Shown here: piece by piece, positions 1-9,282 of the stretch | Numbering within the stretch: the stretch's first letter is position 1 | Layout of the letters: each line of letters begins with the position of its first letter | Assembly: GCA_022508245.1 (NCBI GenBank) | Contig: JAFLVO010000005.1 | Location: forward strand, 26,609-90,608 | Reading direction: 5' to 3' | Source: Clostridiales bacterium | GTDB taxonomy: Bacteria > Bacillota > Clostridia > Christensenellales > Borkfalkiaceae | Length of the DNA stretch: 64,000 nt | The notes under the pieces: generated by a model | What the model saw: the letters and a program-made list of their open reading frames with translations, nothing else | Databases searched by the model: none | What the model was told of the DNA's origin: nothing | Made by a program: the position numbers and the translations under genes

Positions 1-1
1 C

Positions 2-694
2 TACGAGTGGTGGACAAGCAGGATGACGCACTGCAAGACCATGTTCGACGTTGTAAGAATAGACCATTTCAGGGGCTTTGATAGATATTGGGCTATCCCA
101 GCAGGCAGTCAAACGGCGGAGACAGGTGCCTGGGAAGACGGACCTAAGGCAATATTTTTCCAAAGAATTTTAAATAAAATAGGCAATTTTCCCATAATTG
201 CAGAGGATTTGGGAATTATAGACTCGGGCGTAGTGCAATTGCTTGAACAAACGGGCTTCCCGGGGATGAAGGTTTTATTGTTCGCCTTCGACGGCAGCGA
301 GGACAACCCTTATCTTCCCAAAAACATATCTCAAAATTCGGTCGCGTACACGGGCACGCACGACAACGCAACGGCGCTTGGATTTTTAAAGGATATGTCG
401 GACGAGCAGTTCAAGGTATTCAAAAATCGATTGCGCGATGTAATGACCGATAAAAAAATAATAATTCCCTTCTCAACTAGGGAGGAGGCGGCGCGCGCTC
501 TATGTATGGTAACGCTTGCATGCCCTTCAGACTTAGCCATTTTGCCAATACAGGACTTATTGGGCCTGGATAACAGTGCAAGGATGAACTATCCTTCGGT
601 TGCAGAGGGCAATTGGAAGTTCCGCCTCGACAAAATCCCGTCAAGATACTTTGCCTCGATAATGCGCAAATCCGTAAAAGAATACAAAAGATAA
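2..694 (+). CDS. malQ: 4-alpha-glucanotransferase, C-terminal part (cut by window edge)
   Basis: This is the C-terminal part of a GH77 amylomaltase, which transfers alpha-1,4-glucan segments between maltodextrins in the cytoplasm. The open frame runs in from the window edge, so the true start lies outside; the first internal ATG is at 23. Visible family motifs are VRIDHFRGF near the start (Asp of this motif is the GH77 nucleophile region), IIAEDLG, GFPGMKVL and YTGTHDNAT. The end, with GNWKFRLDKIPS, is the normal GH77 C-terminus, so the gene is intact at its 3' end. It is followed 17 bases later by a strong terminator. Confidence 0.93.
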   Translation, partial: YEWWTSRMTHCKTMFDVVRIDHFRGFDRYWAIPAGSQTAETGAWEDGPKAIFFQRILNKIGNFPIIAEDLGIIDSGVVQLLEQTGFPGMKVLLFAFDGSEDNPYLPKNISQNSVAYTGTHDNATALGFLKDMSDEQFKVFKNRLRDVMTDKKIIIPFSTREEAARALCMVTLACPSDLAILPIQDLLGLDNSARMNYPSVAEGNWKFRLDKIPSRYFASIMRKSVKEYKR

Positions 695-710
695 ATATAG
701 AGGTACAAAA

Positions 711-755
711 GATAAAACGCGCCTCCCGCATTGTTTGCGGGAGGCGCGTTTTATC
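711..755. terminator. Strong bidirectional terminator after malQ
   Basis: A near-perfect hairpin with arms AAAACGCGCCTCCCGCA and TGCGGGAGGCGCGTTTT and a short TTGT loop. A-runs and T-runs flank it on both sides, so it can stop malQ on the plus strand and also transcripts from the spoIIE side. Confidence 0.85.
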
Positions 756-765
756 TGCTTAGCTT

Positions 766-880
766 ATAAGCGGCGCATCTCTTTGTTGCGCTTGCGTTTT
801 TCCTCGGTTATTTACGCACAGTAAACTCCCGTCGGAAAAGCCGCGCGCTCCGCGACCTGCTTGCTTCTAAACCAAGCAGG
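766..880 (+). repeat. Superfamily II repeat, copy 1 (between malQ and spoIIE)
   Basis: This stretch aligns with 46676-46800: both begin ATAAGCGGCGCAT, share GCGCTTGCGTTTT and CTCGG, contain AAGCCGCGCGCTCC and then CTGCTTGCTTCT. In the middle, the stem is TTTAC/GTAAA here and CATAC/GTATG in the other copy, so pairing is kept while sequence changes. The segment CTCGGTTATTTACGCA also resembles CTCGGTAATTTACGCA at 57276-57292. A further hairpin CCTGCTTG/CAAGCAGG follows. I do not recognise the family. It is antisense to spoIIE. Confidence 0.75.
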
Positions 881-909
881 GTTGGTTTAAAAACACTGAG
901 GTAAATATT

Positions 910-3168
910 TTAATTATCAAACAGTCTTGTGCAGACCACGGTCATATCGTCGGTGGCGGTGTGGTTTGTTCTTTCCATCGCGGCGGCAAGAATTTTATCG
1001 GCTAAACTTTGCGGGTTCAAGGGGTTCAATTCCTGCAAAAATTCGTACAAATCGGAGGCGGATGGGAACGCGGAGGTTATACCGTCGCTCATAAATACAA
1101 TAATATCCCCGCTTTTGACCTTTTCTGTGCAGACGGTAGGGTGCAGATTTTCCAAAATTCCCAAGGGTAGGGAGGCGCTTTCGATTACCTTAATTTCGCC
1201 CTCGCGGACAATCACTCCCGCAGGCGAGCCTATTTTAACGAAGTCGGCTCTGCCCGTATTCAAATCAACGCCTACGATATCAATGCAGGTAAACCTCTCG
1301 TCGCGGTTAAAAGAGAGTAGCTTGTTTATTGTTTTAAGCACCGTGTCGCGGGGAATTTCAGCACGGTAGAAGGCTTCTATAAGCGAAATTGCCGACTCGG
1401 ATACCTTTCGCGCGTACTCGCCGCTGCCCATACCGTCGGAAAGCGCCATTAAAAATGTGTGGTCGTTTATGCGGATTACCGAATGTGTGTCGCCCGAGAC
1501 CTTTTCGCCGCCCTTTATTGCATACGCCACTCCGAAAGCAGCGTCCATCTTGGGCGGAGCGCCCAGAATAAGACAGCATTTTTCCCCGCCGTAGAGTATT
1601 TTATCCTTTAAAACAAACCTTTTCTGCAGTGTCTTGGAAACTATCCCGCACAGCTTATCGATATCCGTCTTTCCCGTAACCACGCAAAGAATTTCATTTG
1701 CGTCAAAGCCTACACAAATTTCGGGGCAGGCAATCCCGCCAGAAGCAAGCGCCTTTTGAACACTTTCGGCAACCCCTGCAAATACCTTCGTGCGGTTAAG
1801 CTCAACGGCACAGCTCTTCATAACCTCGGCAACGCCGTGCGCCTGCTCGGCAAGCAGCTTTCTGCCCGAACGTGCGTTCTCCGTCTCGGTCATAAGTCGG
1901 CGGTATTCTATTAAAACGGCGTTCAGACAATTTAAAATTTCGTTGGGACGGTAGCAGTTCAATGTCATTTCTGAGGGCAAATCTATAAGGGTAACTCTGC
2001 CTTTCATACACCCCGCGTCAATCAGCTTTTTAAAGCCTGTATACACGCTCGAAAGCTCGCAACGCTTGCGCCTTTCACAATTTACACAGCACTTTTCCTT
2101 TATCTCCTGCAAAATTCTTATTCTTGCCGTGCCGTCGCTCACTTCCTCGTCGAGGGCTAAAAAAGCGCACTCGATTTCGCGGAAAACCTCGGAAATTCTG
2201 TATAATTGCTCGCTTGTGTTGCGCTGTGAGCGGGCTACCGCCGTGTCGGTTAAAACGTCCTTTACAAGCAGCCGCATTTTGATATTATCGTAAGTTTTTG
2301 GCTTTTGCAGAGAGGGCAAAAAACAGGCTGCAAATAATAAAACCGCATACAGCGCAATGAGGGGCACGGCACAGGCAAAACAGCCCTTAAAATACATATA
2401 AAGTGCAAAAAACACTCCGCACACTCCGCCCGCGGCAAATCTTCCCGCCCCGGAAAAGAGAAGCGCGGCAACGCAAATAATCAAATACGCCGTAAGATAC
2501 GCAGGGTTCAAGTTTACCGCAGAGGGGGGGATAGCAAGGGTTAAAGCTACTATCAGGGCGGCAGGCGAGCGGCATACTCTTACGGCGATTACCGTTATAA
2601 ACGCGCTGAAAATAAAATAAAACGCCTCGCCCGAAAGAGAGTAAAGCCCCGCACCGCACACCGCGTACACGAGACAAAGGCAGACAAGCTCGTCCTCCTT
2701 AAGCCGACACCGCCAAACTCTGTACATAAGAGCGTACACGCTTTTAAAGCAAAAAAAAGTAAACGCAAGCGTGACAACCGAGGCAATCGCCCGTACGAGA
2801 TAGGGGTTTAACGCCAAATCGTTGATATTAAAATAGTCCGAAAAAACCGTATATGGCGCAAGCGCAACAATGAGGTAAAACAGAGCTTCGAACTTGATTT
2901 TTCTACCCGAACGGCGGTACAAAAAGACAACGAGCGATAAAAACAGGGCTTGAAAAACCGCAATACCCGAAAACACGAAATTCAGATTTATAACAGAGGA
3001 AAGCACGAAGAGTACAGGTGTTGCGATAATATTCGTCCCGCAAACGAGCATGGCAAAAAATATGCCGAAGGCAAGGGGAACTCCTTTGACGGCGTAGTTT
3101 GCAAACAGCATACAAAGCGCGCAGCCGACATAAAATAAAAGGCTCTTTAAATTTATTCTCAAAGGCAT
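910..3168 (-). CDS. spoIIE: Stage II sporulation protein E (serine phosphatase)
   Basis: SpoIIE is a membrane PP2C-type phosphatase that dephosphorylates the anti-anti-sigma factor SpoIIAA at the sporulation septum and so activates sigma-F. The 752-residue product has the usual layout: about ten hydrophobic segments in residues 8-300, a cysteine-containing central regulatory region (a CCVNCERRKRCE motif around residue 360), and a C-terminal PP2C domain from about 559. The metal-binding motifs are visible: ALSDGMGSGE near 575-584, FMSDGITS near 692-699 and TDDMTV near 739-744. The ATG at 3168 has no Shine-Dalgarno sequence; a TATAAT lies at 3175-3180, only six bases upstream, so the message may be leaderless. 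The gene is isolated and points toward malQ. Confidence 0.95.
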   Translation of the reverse strand: MPLRINLKSLLFYVGCALCMLFANYAVKGVPLAFGIFFAMLVCGTNIIATPVLFVLSSVINLNFVFSGIAVFQALFLSLVVFLYRRSGRKIKFEALFYLIVALAPYTVFSDYFNINDLALNPYLVRAIASVVTLAFTFFCFKSVYALMYRVWRCRLKEDELVCLCLVYAVCGAGLYSLSGEAFYFIFSAFITVIAVRVCRSPAALIVALTLAIPPSAVNLNPAYLTAYLIICVAALLFSGAGRFAAGGVCGVFFALYMYFKGCFACAVPLIALYAVLLFAACFLPSLQKPKTYDNIKMRLLVKDVLTDTAVARSQRNTSEQLYRISEVFREIECAFLALDEEVSDGTARIRILQEIKEKCCVNCERRKRCELSSVYTGFKKLIDAGCMKGRVTLIDLPSEMTLNCYRPNEILNCLNAVLIEYRRLMTETENARSGRKLLAEQAHGVAEVMKSCAVELNRTKVFAGVAESVQKALASGGIACPEICVGFDANEILCVVTGKTDIDKLCGIVSKTLQKRFVLKDKILYGGEKCCLILGAPPKMDAAFGVAYAIKGGEKVSGDTHSVIRINDHTFLMALSDGMGSGEYARKVSESAISLIEAFYRAEIPRDTVLKTINKLLSFNRDERFTCIDIVGVDLNTGRADFVKIGSPAGVIVREGEIKVIESASLPLGILENLHPTVCTEKVKSGDIIVFMSDGITSAFPSASDLYEFLQELNPLNPQSLADKILAAAMERTNHTATDDMTVVCTRLFDN

Positions 3169-3277
3169 ACCGCAATTATATAGTAAGGAATAATACTAAA
3201 TTTGTCTTTGTGTGCAGTAATTTGTGAAAATATATACTATTTCCAAAAAATACACTCTGATAAACGCGGTTTATTTA

Positions 3278-3306
3278 TTGCATAAAATGATAAATTGTGA
3301 TATAAT
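3278..3306 (+). promoter_or_regulatory. Sigma-A type promoter for the DUF1538/P-II operon
   Basis: TTGCAT at 3278-3283 and TATAAT at 3301-3306 are separated by exactly 17 bases, with the first gene of the operon starting 57 bases after the -10 element. Confidence 0.7.
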
Positions 3307-3362
3307 ATTCAACAATCCGTGTATTTTCGGACATCACAAAAAATTTTTTTTGGCGGATAGCT

Positions 3363-4895
3363 ATGTTCAAAGCCCTGTTTTTAAAACTTAAAGAATCTTT
3401 GATATCCGTTTTGCCGGTGGCGGCAATAGTTCTCATTTTATCATTTACACCCCTTCTGGAGCTGACCACGACCGAGACGGTTGCCTTTTCGGTATGCGCG
3501 GTATTTCTTATTTTGGGTATAGGTCTTTTCAACCTCGGCGCGGACCTTGCCATGACTCCTATGGGCGAACACGTCGGCTCGGGTCTTACCAAGTCAAAAA
3601 AGATTTTGGTTTTAATTTCGGTATGCTTTGTAATGGGCGTACTCATAACCGTTGCCGAGCCCGACCTCTCGGTGCTTGCAGGGCAGGTTAAAGCGGTTAT
3701 GAACGATATGGTGCTCATTATATCGGTGGGCGTAGGCGTGGGTCTTTTCCTCGTGCTTGCAATACTCAAGATAATTTTCAAAAAGAGCCTTTCGCTCCTT
3801 TTGATGTTCTTCTATATGATGCTCTTTGCGTTCGGCGCACTGCTTATTCAGAGCGGGAACGGGCATTTTCTTGCCCTTTCGTTCGACTCGGGCGGCGTTA
3901 CTACCGGTCCCATAACCGTTCCCTTTATAATGGCGCTCGGCGTGGGTATCGCAACGACTATCGGCGGCAGAGACGCAAACGAAAACAGCTTCGGTCTTAT
4001 CGCACTTTGCTCGGTAGGCCCCATGATTGCCGTTATGATTTTGTCCTTGACTGCGGGCAGCGGAGAAATGAGCGGTCTCGGCGAATACGAAACGGTTCAG
4101 GGCTGCCTCGACAACTTCGGACACGTGCTTTTAACCCAGTTTAAAAACGTGGGATTGGCTTTGGGACTTGTGGTTGCATTTTTCTTTATACTGCAATTTG
4201 TTGCATTAAAGCTTCCCAAGCGCAAAATTATTCAGATTATCATAGGAATTGCATACACCTTCTTCGGTTTGGTAATATTCCTCGTGGCAGTTGAAGTTGG
4301 CTTTATGCCCATAGGCTTTAAAATTGGACAGCAGATTGCCGATTTCAACCCCGCGGTTTTAACGGTATTTGCCTTTATTCTCGGTATGGTGGTAGTCCTT
4401 GCAGAGCCTGCCGTACACGTTCTGAACAAGCAGGTAGAGGAAGTCACGGGCGGCGGCGTCAAAAAGATTGAAATGCTCGTCGCGCTCTCGCTTGCGGTCG
4501 GCGTATCGATAGGACTTTCCGTAATAAGGATGATTTTCGGGTTCTCGTTACTCTATTACCTCATTCCGGGCTATTTAATATCTTTGGGACTTGCGTTCTT
4601 CGTGCCCAAAATATACACGGCAATTGCGTTTGACTCGGGCGGCGTAGCAAGCGGACCCTTAACGTCGAGCTTTATTCTGCCATTAGTTGTCGGCGCGTGC
4701 ATTGCCTTAAACAGCGGGTCGACGGCAAATATTTTAACCGACGCTTTCGGCGTTGTTGCAATGGTTGCAATGACTCCCCTTATAACTATTCAAGCCCTCG
4801 GCTTTAAGGCCGTAATGTCGAAGAAGGTGCGCAACAGAATTATTATGAGACGCATACTCTCTGCCGACGACGAGCAGATTATCTATTTTAATTGA
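3363..4895 (+). CDS. DUF1538 domain integral membrane protein (putative transporter)
   Basis: A polytopic membrane protein of 510 residues made of two homologous DUF1538 halves. The first half has ITVAEPDLSVL near residues 95-105 and FDSGGVTTGP at 174-183; the second repeats this with VVVLAEPAV and FDSGGVASGP near residue 427. This inverted-repeat-like doubling with conserved Asp/Ser/Gly motifs in membrane segments is typical of an ion-coupled transporter. From memory, a DUF1538 pair (UmpAB) of Halomonas has been reported as a cation/proton antiporter; substrate here is unknown. It is the first gene of a three-gene operon with two P-II-like proteins, which suggests post-translational control of the transporter by a small trimeric ligand sensor. 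Confidence 0.85.
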   Translation: MFKALFLKLKESLISVLPVAAIVLILSFTPLLELTTTETVAFSVCAVFLILGIGLFNLGADLAMTPMGEHVGSGLTKSKKILVLISVCFVMGVLITVAEPDLSVLAGQVKAVMNDMVLIISVGVGVGLFLVLAILKIIFKKSLSLLLMFFYMMLFAFGALLIQSGNGHFLALSFDSGGVTTGPITVPFIMALGVGIATTIGGRDANENSFGLIALCSVGPMIAVMILSLTAGSGEMSGLGEYETVQGCLDNFGHVLLTQFKNVGLALGLVVAFFFILQFVALKLPKRKIIQIIIGIAYTFFGLVIFLVAVEVGFMPIGFKIGQQIADFNPAVLTVFAFILGMVVVLAEPAVHVLNKQVEEVTGGGVKKIEMLVALSLAVGVSIGLSVIRMIFGFSLLYYLIPGYLISLGLAFFVPKIYTAIAFDSGGVASGPLTSSFILPLVVGACIALNSGSTANILTDAFGVVAMVAMTPLITIQALGFKAVMSKKVRNRIIMRRILSADDEQIIYFN

Positions 4896-4903
4896 GGTGG
4901 AAT

Positions 4904-5326
4904 ATGCCTGAAAAACGTACTAAAAGAGTTGCACCTAAAAGGACTGCACCTAATACGAAAGAAGCAAATTCAAACACAGTCACATCTAACCGCCTTAAGC
5001 TTTTGATTACGATAGTAAACAGAAATAAAGCGGAGTTCTACACCGACCTCATACAGTCTTACTCCGTGAACATGCAGATGGTTTTAATGGCACAGGGCAC
5101 AGCAAGCGCGAAAATGCTTGGGCTTTTGGGTCTTGCCGACAATCAAAAGGCGGTAATACTCAGCGTAATTCAAGAGAGCCAGACGCAAAAAGCGCTTTTA
5201 AAAATTGAAGAAAAGTTCAATACGATAAAAGACGGCAAGGGCGTTGCGTTCACAATTCCCTTAACCAGCGTGATAGGCGCGCTTATCTACGGATTTTTGA
5301 GCGACAACATAATGATGGTTAAATGA
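4904..5326 (+). CDS. P-II-like small protein with basic N-terminal tail
   Basis: A 140-residue protein between a DUF1538 transporter gene and a recognisable P-II gene. Residues 1-30 are basic and low-complexity (KRTKRVAPKR), then a compact alpha/beta core follows (LLITIVNRNKAEFY, MVLMAQGTA, IPLTSVIGALIYGFL) that resembles the ferredoxin-like P-II fold. I chose ATG 4904 because GAGGTGG precedes it by three bases; the TTG at 4892 overlaps the upstream stop and would lie before the ribosome site. The identification as P-II-like is an inference from the core pattern and from the neighbours. It lacks a clear T-loop tyrosine motif. Confidence 0.6.
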   Translation: MPEKRTKRVAPKRTAPNTKEANSNTVTSNRLKLLITIVNRNKAEFYTDLIQSYSVNMQMVLMAQGTASAKMLGLLGLADNQKAVILSVIQESQTQKALLKIEEKFNTIKDGKGVAFTIPLTSVIGALIYGFLSDNIMMVK

Positions 5327-5345
5327 TGGTCAAGGAGAGCTGAAA

Positions 5346-5717
5346 ATGAGCGATATAAAATACGAATTAGTCTTATGTATAGTCAACACGGGATTTTCCG
5401 ACGTCGTAATGGATGCGGCAAGGGATGTTGGCGCGCGCGGCGGCACTATAATCCACGCAAGAGGCACTGCCAATAAAGTGGCGGAGCAGGTTTTCAATAT
5501 CACAATTCAGCCCGATAAGGAAATCGTAATGATACTCGTTCCCGCAAATATAAAGGATGACGTCTTGCACGCAATTTATAAAATGGCGGGCTTAAAGAGT
5601 GAGGGACAGGGTATAGCTTTCTCGCTTGCGGTTGACGACGCGGTAGGGCTTTCGGGTAATAAGCCTATGCCCGTAGCTAATGAAAAAAAGGAAGAGAAGA
5701 AAGAAGATAACAAGTAA
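5346..5717 (+). CDS. P-II family nitrogen-regulator-like protein
   Basis: A 123-residue protein with the P-II/GlnB-like core: YELVLCIVNTGFSDVVMDAARDVGARGGTII at the start, then IHARGT, a strand EIVMILVPANIKDDVLHAI and a glycine-containing C-terminal loop (GQGIAFSLAVDDAVGL). The last 20 residues are a charged Lys/Glu tail. P-II proteins form trimers that sense nucleotides or 2-oxoglutarate and bind transporters or enzymes. Here the partner is probably the DUF1538 protein encoded two genes upstream. A ribosome site GGAGAG lies seven bases before the ATG. A terminator follows 19 bases after the stop. Confidence 0.8.
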   Translation: MSDIKYELVLCIVNTGFSDVVMDAARDVGARGGTIIHARGTANKVAEQVFNITIQPDKEIVMILVPANIKDDVLHAIYKMAGLKSEGQGIAFSLAVDDAVGLSGNKPMPVANEKKEEKKEDNK

Positions 5718-5736
5718 TATCTACCGAATAAAACTC

Positions 5737-5763
5737 AAAAAGGAGGCGACAGCCTCCTTTTTT
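5737..5763 (+). terminator. Terminator of the DUF1538/P-II operon
   Basis: Hairpin GGAGGC-GACA-GCCTCC with an A-run before it and a T-run after it. It probably also serves mnmG, which converges from the other side. Confidence 0.85.
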
Positions 5764-5805
5764 AACCGTTAAAATTTAAAATAATGCGAAATTTCAAATA
5801 TACGC

Positions 5806-7668
5806 TTACTTATTAGTTGCAAGCCAGACCATAAGAACTGTAATATCTGCGGGGTTTACGCCCGAAATTCTTGCCGCCTGCCCAAGCGTTACGGGCTGAA
5901 CGCGCTGCAATTTCTCCCGCGCCTCAAGTCTTAGACCCGAAATTTTTTGATAATCTATTTCCTTTGGCAGTTTTTTTTCTTCAAGCTTTTTCGCCCGCTC
6001 AATCTGCGCACGGCTTTTTTGAAGATAGCCCTCGTATTTTATGTCGCACTCGCAGGTTTTCAGCATATGCTTATTCTCGTCCTGCAAAATGCCGAAATGC
6101 GCGCGGATATCGTCCAATTTAGCGCCCCTTCTTATAAAATCGGCGTAGGTTGCGCCCTGATAGGAACCGCATATCCCATACTTTTCAAGAAATTCTTTTG
6201 ACTGATTTTGTTCAGCTCTGCCGTTTAAAATGCCTAAAATGCGCTCGTAAGAAGCCTTTCTGTCATTAAACGCCTGCTTTCGCTCATCGGAAAAGAGTGG
6301 AGTGTCCGCAATTTTAGGGGTCAGGCGGAAGTCCGCCGTATCCTGCCTCAAAGCAATTGCGTACTCCGCGCGGGAGGTCATCATTCTGTACGGCTCCTCG
6401 GTGCCCTTGGTAACGAGGTCGTCGATTAAAACGCCTATATATGCCTCGTCTCTGCCGAGTATAAAGGGGTCATTACCAAGAATTTTAAACGCGGCGTTAA
6501 TGCCTGCAACAAGCCCCTGCGCCGCAGCCTCCTCATAGCCCGAAGTGCCGTTAATCTGTCCCGCCGTGTAAAGCCCTTCAATCTTCTTGAATTCAAGGGT
6601 AGGTAGCACGTCAAGGGTATCTATACAGTCGTACTCAATCGCATAGGCGTAGCGCATAATGTGGCAGTTTTCAAGCCCTGCTATCGAGCGGTACATCTCT
6701 TTTTGAATGTCGTGCGGCATAGAGGACGACATTCCCTGTACGTAAATTTCGTTTGTATCCGCGCCCTCGGGTTCAAGAAAAATCTGATGCCTGTCCTTGT
6801 CGGCAAAGCGCACAACCTTTGTTTCGATAGAGGGGCAGTAGCGCGGACCCGAGGACTTGATTTCACCGTTATACAGTGGCGAACGGTCTAAATTAGATAA
6901 AATAATTCCGTGCGTTTGAGCGTTTGTGTAAGTTATATAGCATTCGCGCAAGTTTTCTCTCTCGCCCTTTGTTAGGAAGGAAAAAGAGGGGACATCTCTC
7001 TCGCCTACCTGATTTATACAGCTTTCAAAGTCAATCGTGCGACCGTCAAGGCGAGCGGGAGTGCCCGTCTTGAACCTGCGTATATTAAAGCCCAAATCTA
7101 TAAGATTTTCAGTGAGCTCGGTTGCGGGGGCAAATCCGCTCGGACCGCTCTTCTGACGGTGCTCGCCCGTCACGGTCTCGGCGTTCAGATATACGCCCGT
7201 CGCCAAAATTACGGCTTTCGCCTCGAAAATTCCGCCATAGGTTGTCTTAACTCCGCAGACCTTGTTGTCTTTTACTAAAATTTTGGCGGCTTCGCCCTGA
7301 ATAATGCGCAAATTAGGCGTATTCTCAAGCGTGCGCTTCATCTCGCGGTGGTATGCGTTCTTGTCGCACTGGCAGCGCAGAGACTGAACGGCTTCGCCCT
7401 TGCCCTCGTTCAGAATTCGTATTTGTAGGCAGGTCTTATCTGCATTTACCGCCATTTCGCCGCCCAAAGCGTCAATTTCGCGGACAATCTGACCCTTTGC
7501 CGTGCCGCCTATTGAGGGGTTGCACGCCATAAAAGCTATGCTGTCCAAATTCAGCGTCAGCATAGCCGTATTCAGTCCGAGCCGTGCCGAGGCGAGCGCA
7601 GCTTCACAGCCAGCGTGCCCCGCACCGACTACAACTATATCAAATTGTCCCTCTGTAAATTCAACCAT
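5806..7668 (-). CDS. mnmG: tRNA uridine-34 carboxymethylaminomethyl synthesis enzyme MnmG
   Basis: MnmG (GidA) is the FAD- and NADH-dependent partner of MnmE in forming cmnm5U34 in tRNAs that read split codon boxes. The 620-residue length is normal. Visible motifs are the FAD Rossmann motif VVVGAGHAGCEAA at residues 11-23, MACNPSIGGTAKG, the LRCQCDK region near 110 and SGPRYCPSIE near 270, and the C-terminal LPxxIDYQKISGLRLEAREKL helix region. mnmE is not in the window. The gene lies downstream of dnaA on the same strand, the two separated by a family I structured repeat whose 3' end is 27 bases before this start codon. mnmG next to dnaA is a common origin-region arrangement. Confidence 0.97.
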   Translation of the reverse strand: MVEFTEGQFDIVVVGAGHAGCEAALASARLGLNTAMLTLNLDSIAFMACNPSIGGTAKGQIVREIDALGGEMAVNADKTCLQIRILNEGKGEAVQSLRCQCDKNAYHREMKRTLENTPNLRIIQGEAAKILVKDNKVCGVKTTYGGIFEAKAVILATGVYLNAETVTGEHRQKSGPSGFAPATELTENLIDLGFNIRRFKTGTPARLDGRTIDFESCINQVGERDVPSFSFLTKGERENLRECYITYTNAQTHGIILSNLDRSPLYNGEIKSSGPRYCPSIETKVVRFADKDRHQIFLEPEGADTNEIYVQGMSSSMPHDIQKEMYRSIAGLENCHIMRYAYAIEYDCIDTLDVLPTLEFKKIEGLYTAGQINGTSGYEEAAAQGLVAGINAAFKILGNDPFILGRDEAYIGVLIDDLVTKGTEEPYRMMTSRAEYAIALRQDTADFRLTPKIADTPLFSDERKQAFNDRKASYERILGILNGRAEQNQSKEFLEKYGICGSYQGATYADFIRRGAKLDDIRAHFGILQDENKHMLKTCECDIKYEGYLQKSRAQIERAKKLEEKKLPKEIDYQKISGLRLEAREKLQRVQPVTLGQAARISGVNPADITVLMVWLATNK

Positions 7669-7695
7669 ATTTTGTACTTATTTAAAATAATTAAC

Positions 7696-7875
7696 GGCGC
7701 GCCTAAAAATCATACTTTTTAGGCGCGCACTCAATTTGCGTATGCTTACGCCTCGGTGGAGGGGAATTGCCGAGATTTTGTTATCGTTTGCCCTTAAATA
7801 TCTCGGCAAGGGGAACATAGTTCCCAAAACTCACGAAAAATTGAAAGCGCAGAATTGCTTTTAATTTTTGTGAAC
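7696..7875 (-). repeat. Family I structured repeat, copy E (dnaA-mnmG spacer)
   Basis: Read on the minus strand, this copy has the full family I hairpin series: hairpin 1 with core AAAGC/GCTTT around loop AATTCTGC, hairpin 2 GGGAAC/GTTCCC, long stem 3 TTGCCGAGAT/ATCTCGGCAA enclosing GGGCAAAC, hairpin 4 GCGTA/TACGC, the linker AAATTGAGTGCG, and hairpin 5 GCGCGCCTAAAAA/TTTTTAGGCGCGC. It begins 44 bases after the dnaA stop and ends 27 bases before mnmG, in the same orientation as both genes, so it would be transcribed with them. Confidence 0.9.
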
Positions 7876-7919
7876 TGTTTATATTATTATTGCCCGAAAA
7901 GAATTCGGGCAAGACCTAA

Positions 7920-9266
7920 TTATTTCTTTAAAATTATATTCTTTATATCGTCAACGTCCTTTGCAATCTTATCGTTGACGCGGCACATATCTTCGACCTT
8001 GTCGCGCGAATACAAAATTGTCGTGTGATCTCTGCCGCCCAGCTCTTTTCCGATTGACACAAGGGGGAGGGAGAGTAGCTCGCACATAAGATAACAGCAA
8101 ATCTGTCTGGGACGGGTGACCTCCTTTTTCTTGCTCTTGCCCACTAAATCCTTTTTGGAGATGTGGAAGTAGGAGGTAACCGCAGAAATTACAGCCTCTG
8201 CATTGATATTTTCGTTTCCGTTCTCCGAAACTGCCTCTGAAAGCGCGCTTCTTGCAAGCGCAACCGAGATGGGCTCCTCGTGCAGCTTAGAGGCAAAAAT
8301 TACCTTCGTCAGCCTGCCTTCCAGCGTTCTCACGTCGTCGCCAGAGTCCTGTGCGAGGAAAATCAAGACCTCTTCGGGAACTATGCACTTCTTTTCAAAC
8401 GCTTTACGCTTTAAAATTGCAATCTTGGTTTCATAGTTGGGGGGGAGAATATCCAACACCAATCCGCCCGCAAACCTTGTTCTCAGCCTCTCTTCGAGGG
8501 TTGACAAATTCTTGGGTGGCTGGTCCGAAGAAATTACTACCTGCTTGCCCTTTGAAACAAGTTCGTTAAAGGTGTGGAAAAACTCCTCCTGAACGGCTTT
8601 TTTATGCTCTATAAACTGAATATCGTCAATAATCAGAATGTCCGCACTGCGGTAGTGCTGTCTTAGCTTAATGCTCCTGTCGCGCGCGTCGGGACCTCTG
8701 CCTGTGAACATTGTATCGATAATTTCATTGACGAACTGCTCGCAGGTTACGTAAATTACTTTAAGCTCGGGTCTGTCGTCAATAACTTTATTCGCAATCG
8801 CCTGCAGCAGGTGGGTCTTACCAAGACCGGTGCCTCCGTAAATAAAGAGGGGGTTGTACGTGCCTGCGGGGTCCTCTGCAACAGAATGAGCCGCCTTGTA
8901 AACATACTCGTTGCTCTTGCCTACCACAAAGCTTTCAAAGGTGTATTTTTTGTCGATATTGTCGGGGGTAAAGTATTCCTCGGTGGGCGCGTTAAAAGCG
9001 TATCCGTCGCTTCCCTCAACCCTGAGCCGAAAATCAGTGAGACCGACGTCGGCTTTTATGATAGCTTCGCGCATTTTTTCGGCGAGAGTGCCCGTAATGT
9101 ACTTTGCGAAGCTCTCCGTGGGCGTTTCAAATACGATAAATCTGCCGTCTACTTCAACGGGCTTAAGCTTTTCGATGTACGTTATGTAGTTGATGTGCGA
9201 AATAAGCTCGTGCATCTTCTCTTTAATCGGTTCATAGATAAAATCAAGATTTCCATTTTCTGCCAT
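7920..9266 (-). CDS. dnaA: Chromosomal replication initiator DnaA
   Basis: DnaA is the AAA+ ATPase that opens the replication origin. From ATG 9266 the product has 448 residues, the usual length. Walker A GGTGLGKT is at 144-151, Walker B ILIIDDIQF near 210-218, an arginine-finger region with ERLRTRF, and the DNA-binding helix-turn-helix signature GGRDHTTILYSRDKV near 416-430. A longer frame starts at a TTG at 9329, but the extra 21 residues do not look like DnaA domain I and AAAGGA lies upstream of 9266, so I prefer the ATG. It is divergent from recF; dnaN is not adjacent, which is unusual. Confidence 0.97.
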   Translation of the reverse strand: MAENGNLDFIYEPIKEKMHELISHINYITYIEKLKPVEVDGRFIVFETPTESFAKYITGTLAEKMREAIIKADVGLTDFRLRVEGSDGYAFNAPTEEYFTPDNIDKKYTFESFVVGKSNEYVYKAAHSVAEDPAGTYNPLFIYGGTGLGKTHLLQAIANKVIDDRPELKVIYVTCEQFVNEIIDTMFTGRGPDARDRSIKLRQHYRSADILIIDDIQFIEHKKAVQEEFFHTFNELVSKGKQVVISSDQPPKNLSTLEERLRTRFAGGLVLDILPPNYETKIAILKRKAFEKKCIVPEEVLIFLAQDSGDDVRTLEGRLTKVIFASKLHEEPISVALARSALSEAVSENGNENINAEAVISAVTSYFHISKKDLVGKSKKKEVTRPRQICCYLMCELLSLPLVSIGKELGGRDHTTILYSRDKVEDMCRVNDKIAKDVDDIKNIILKK

Positions 9267-9282
9267 AACGCCTGAATTTCCT

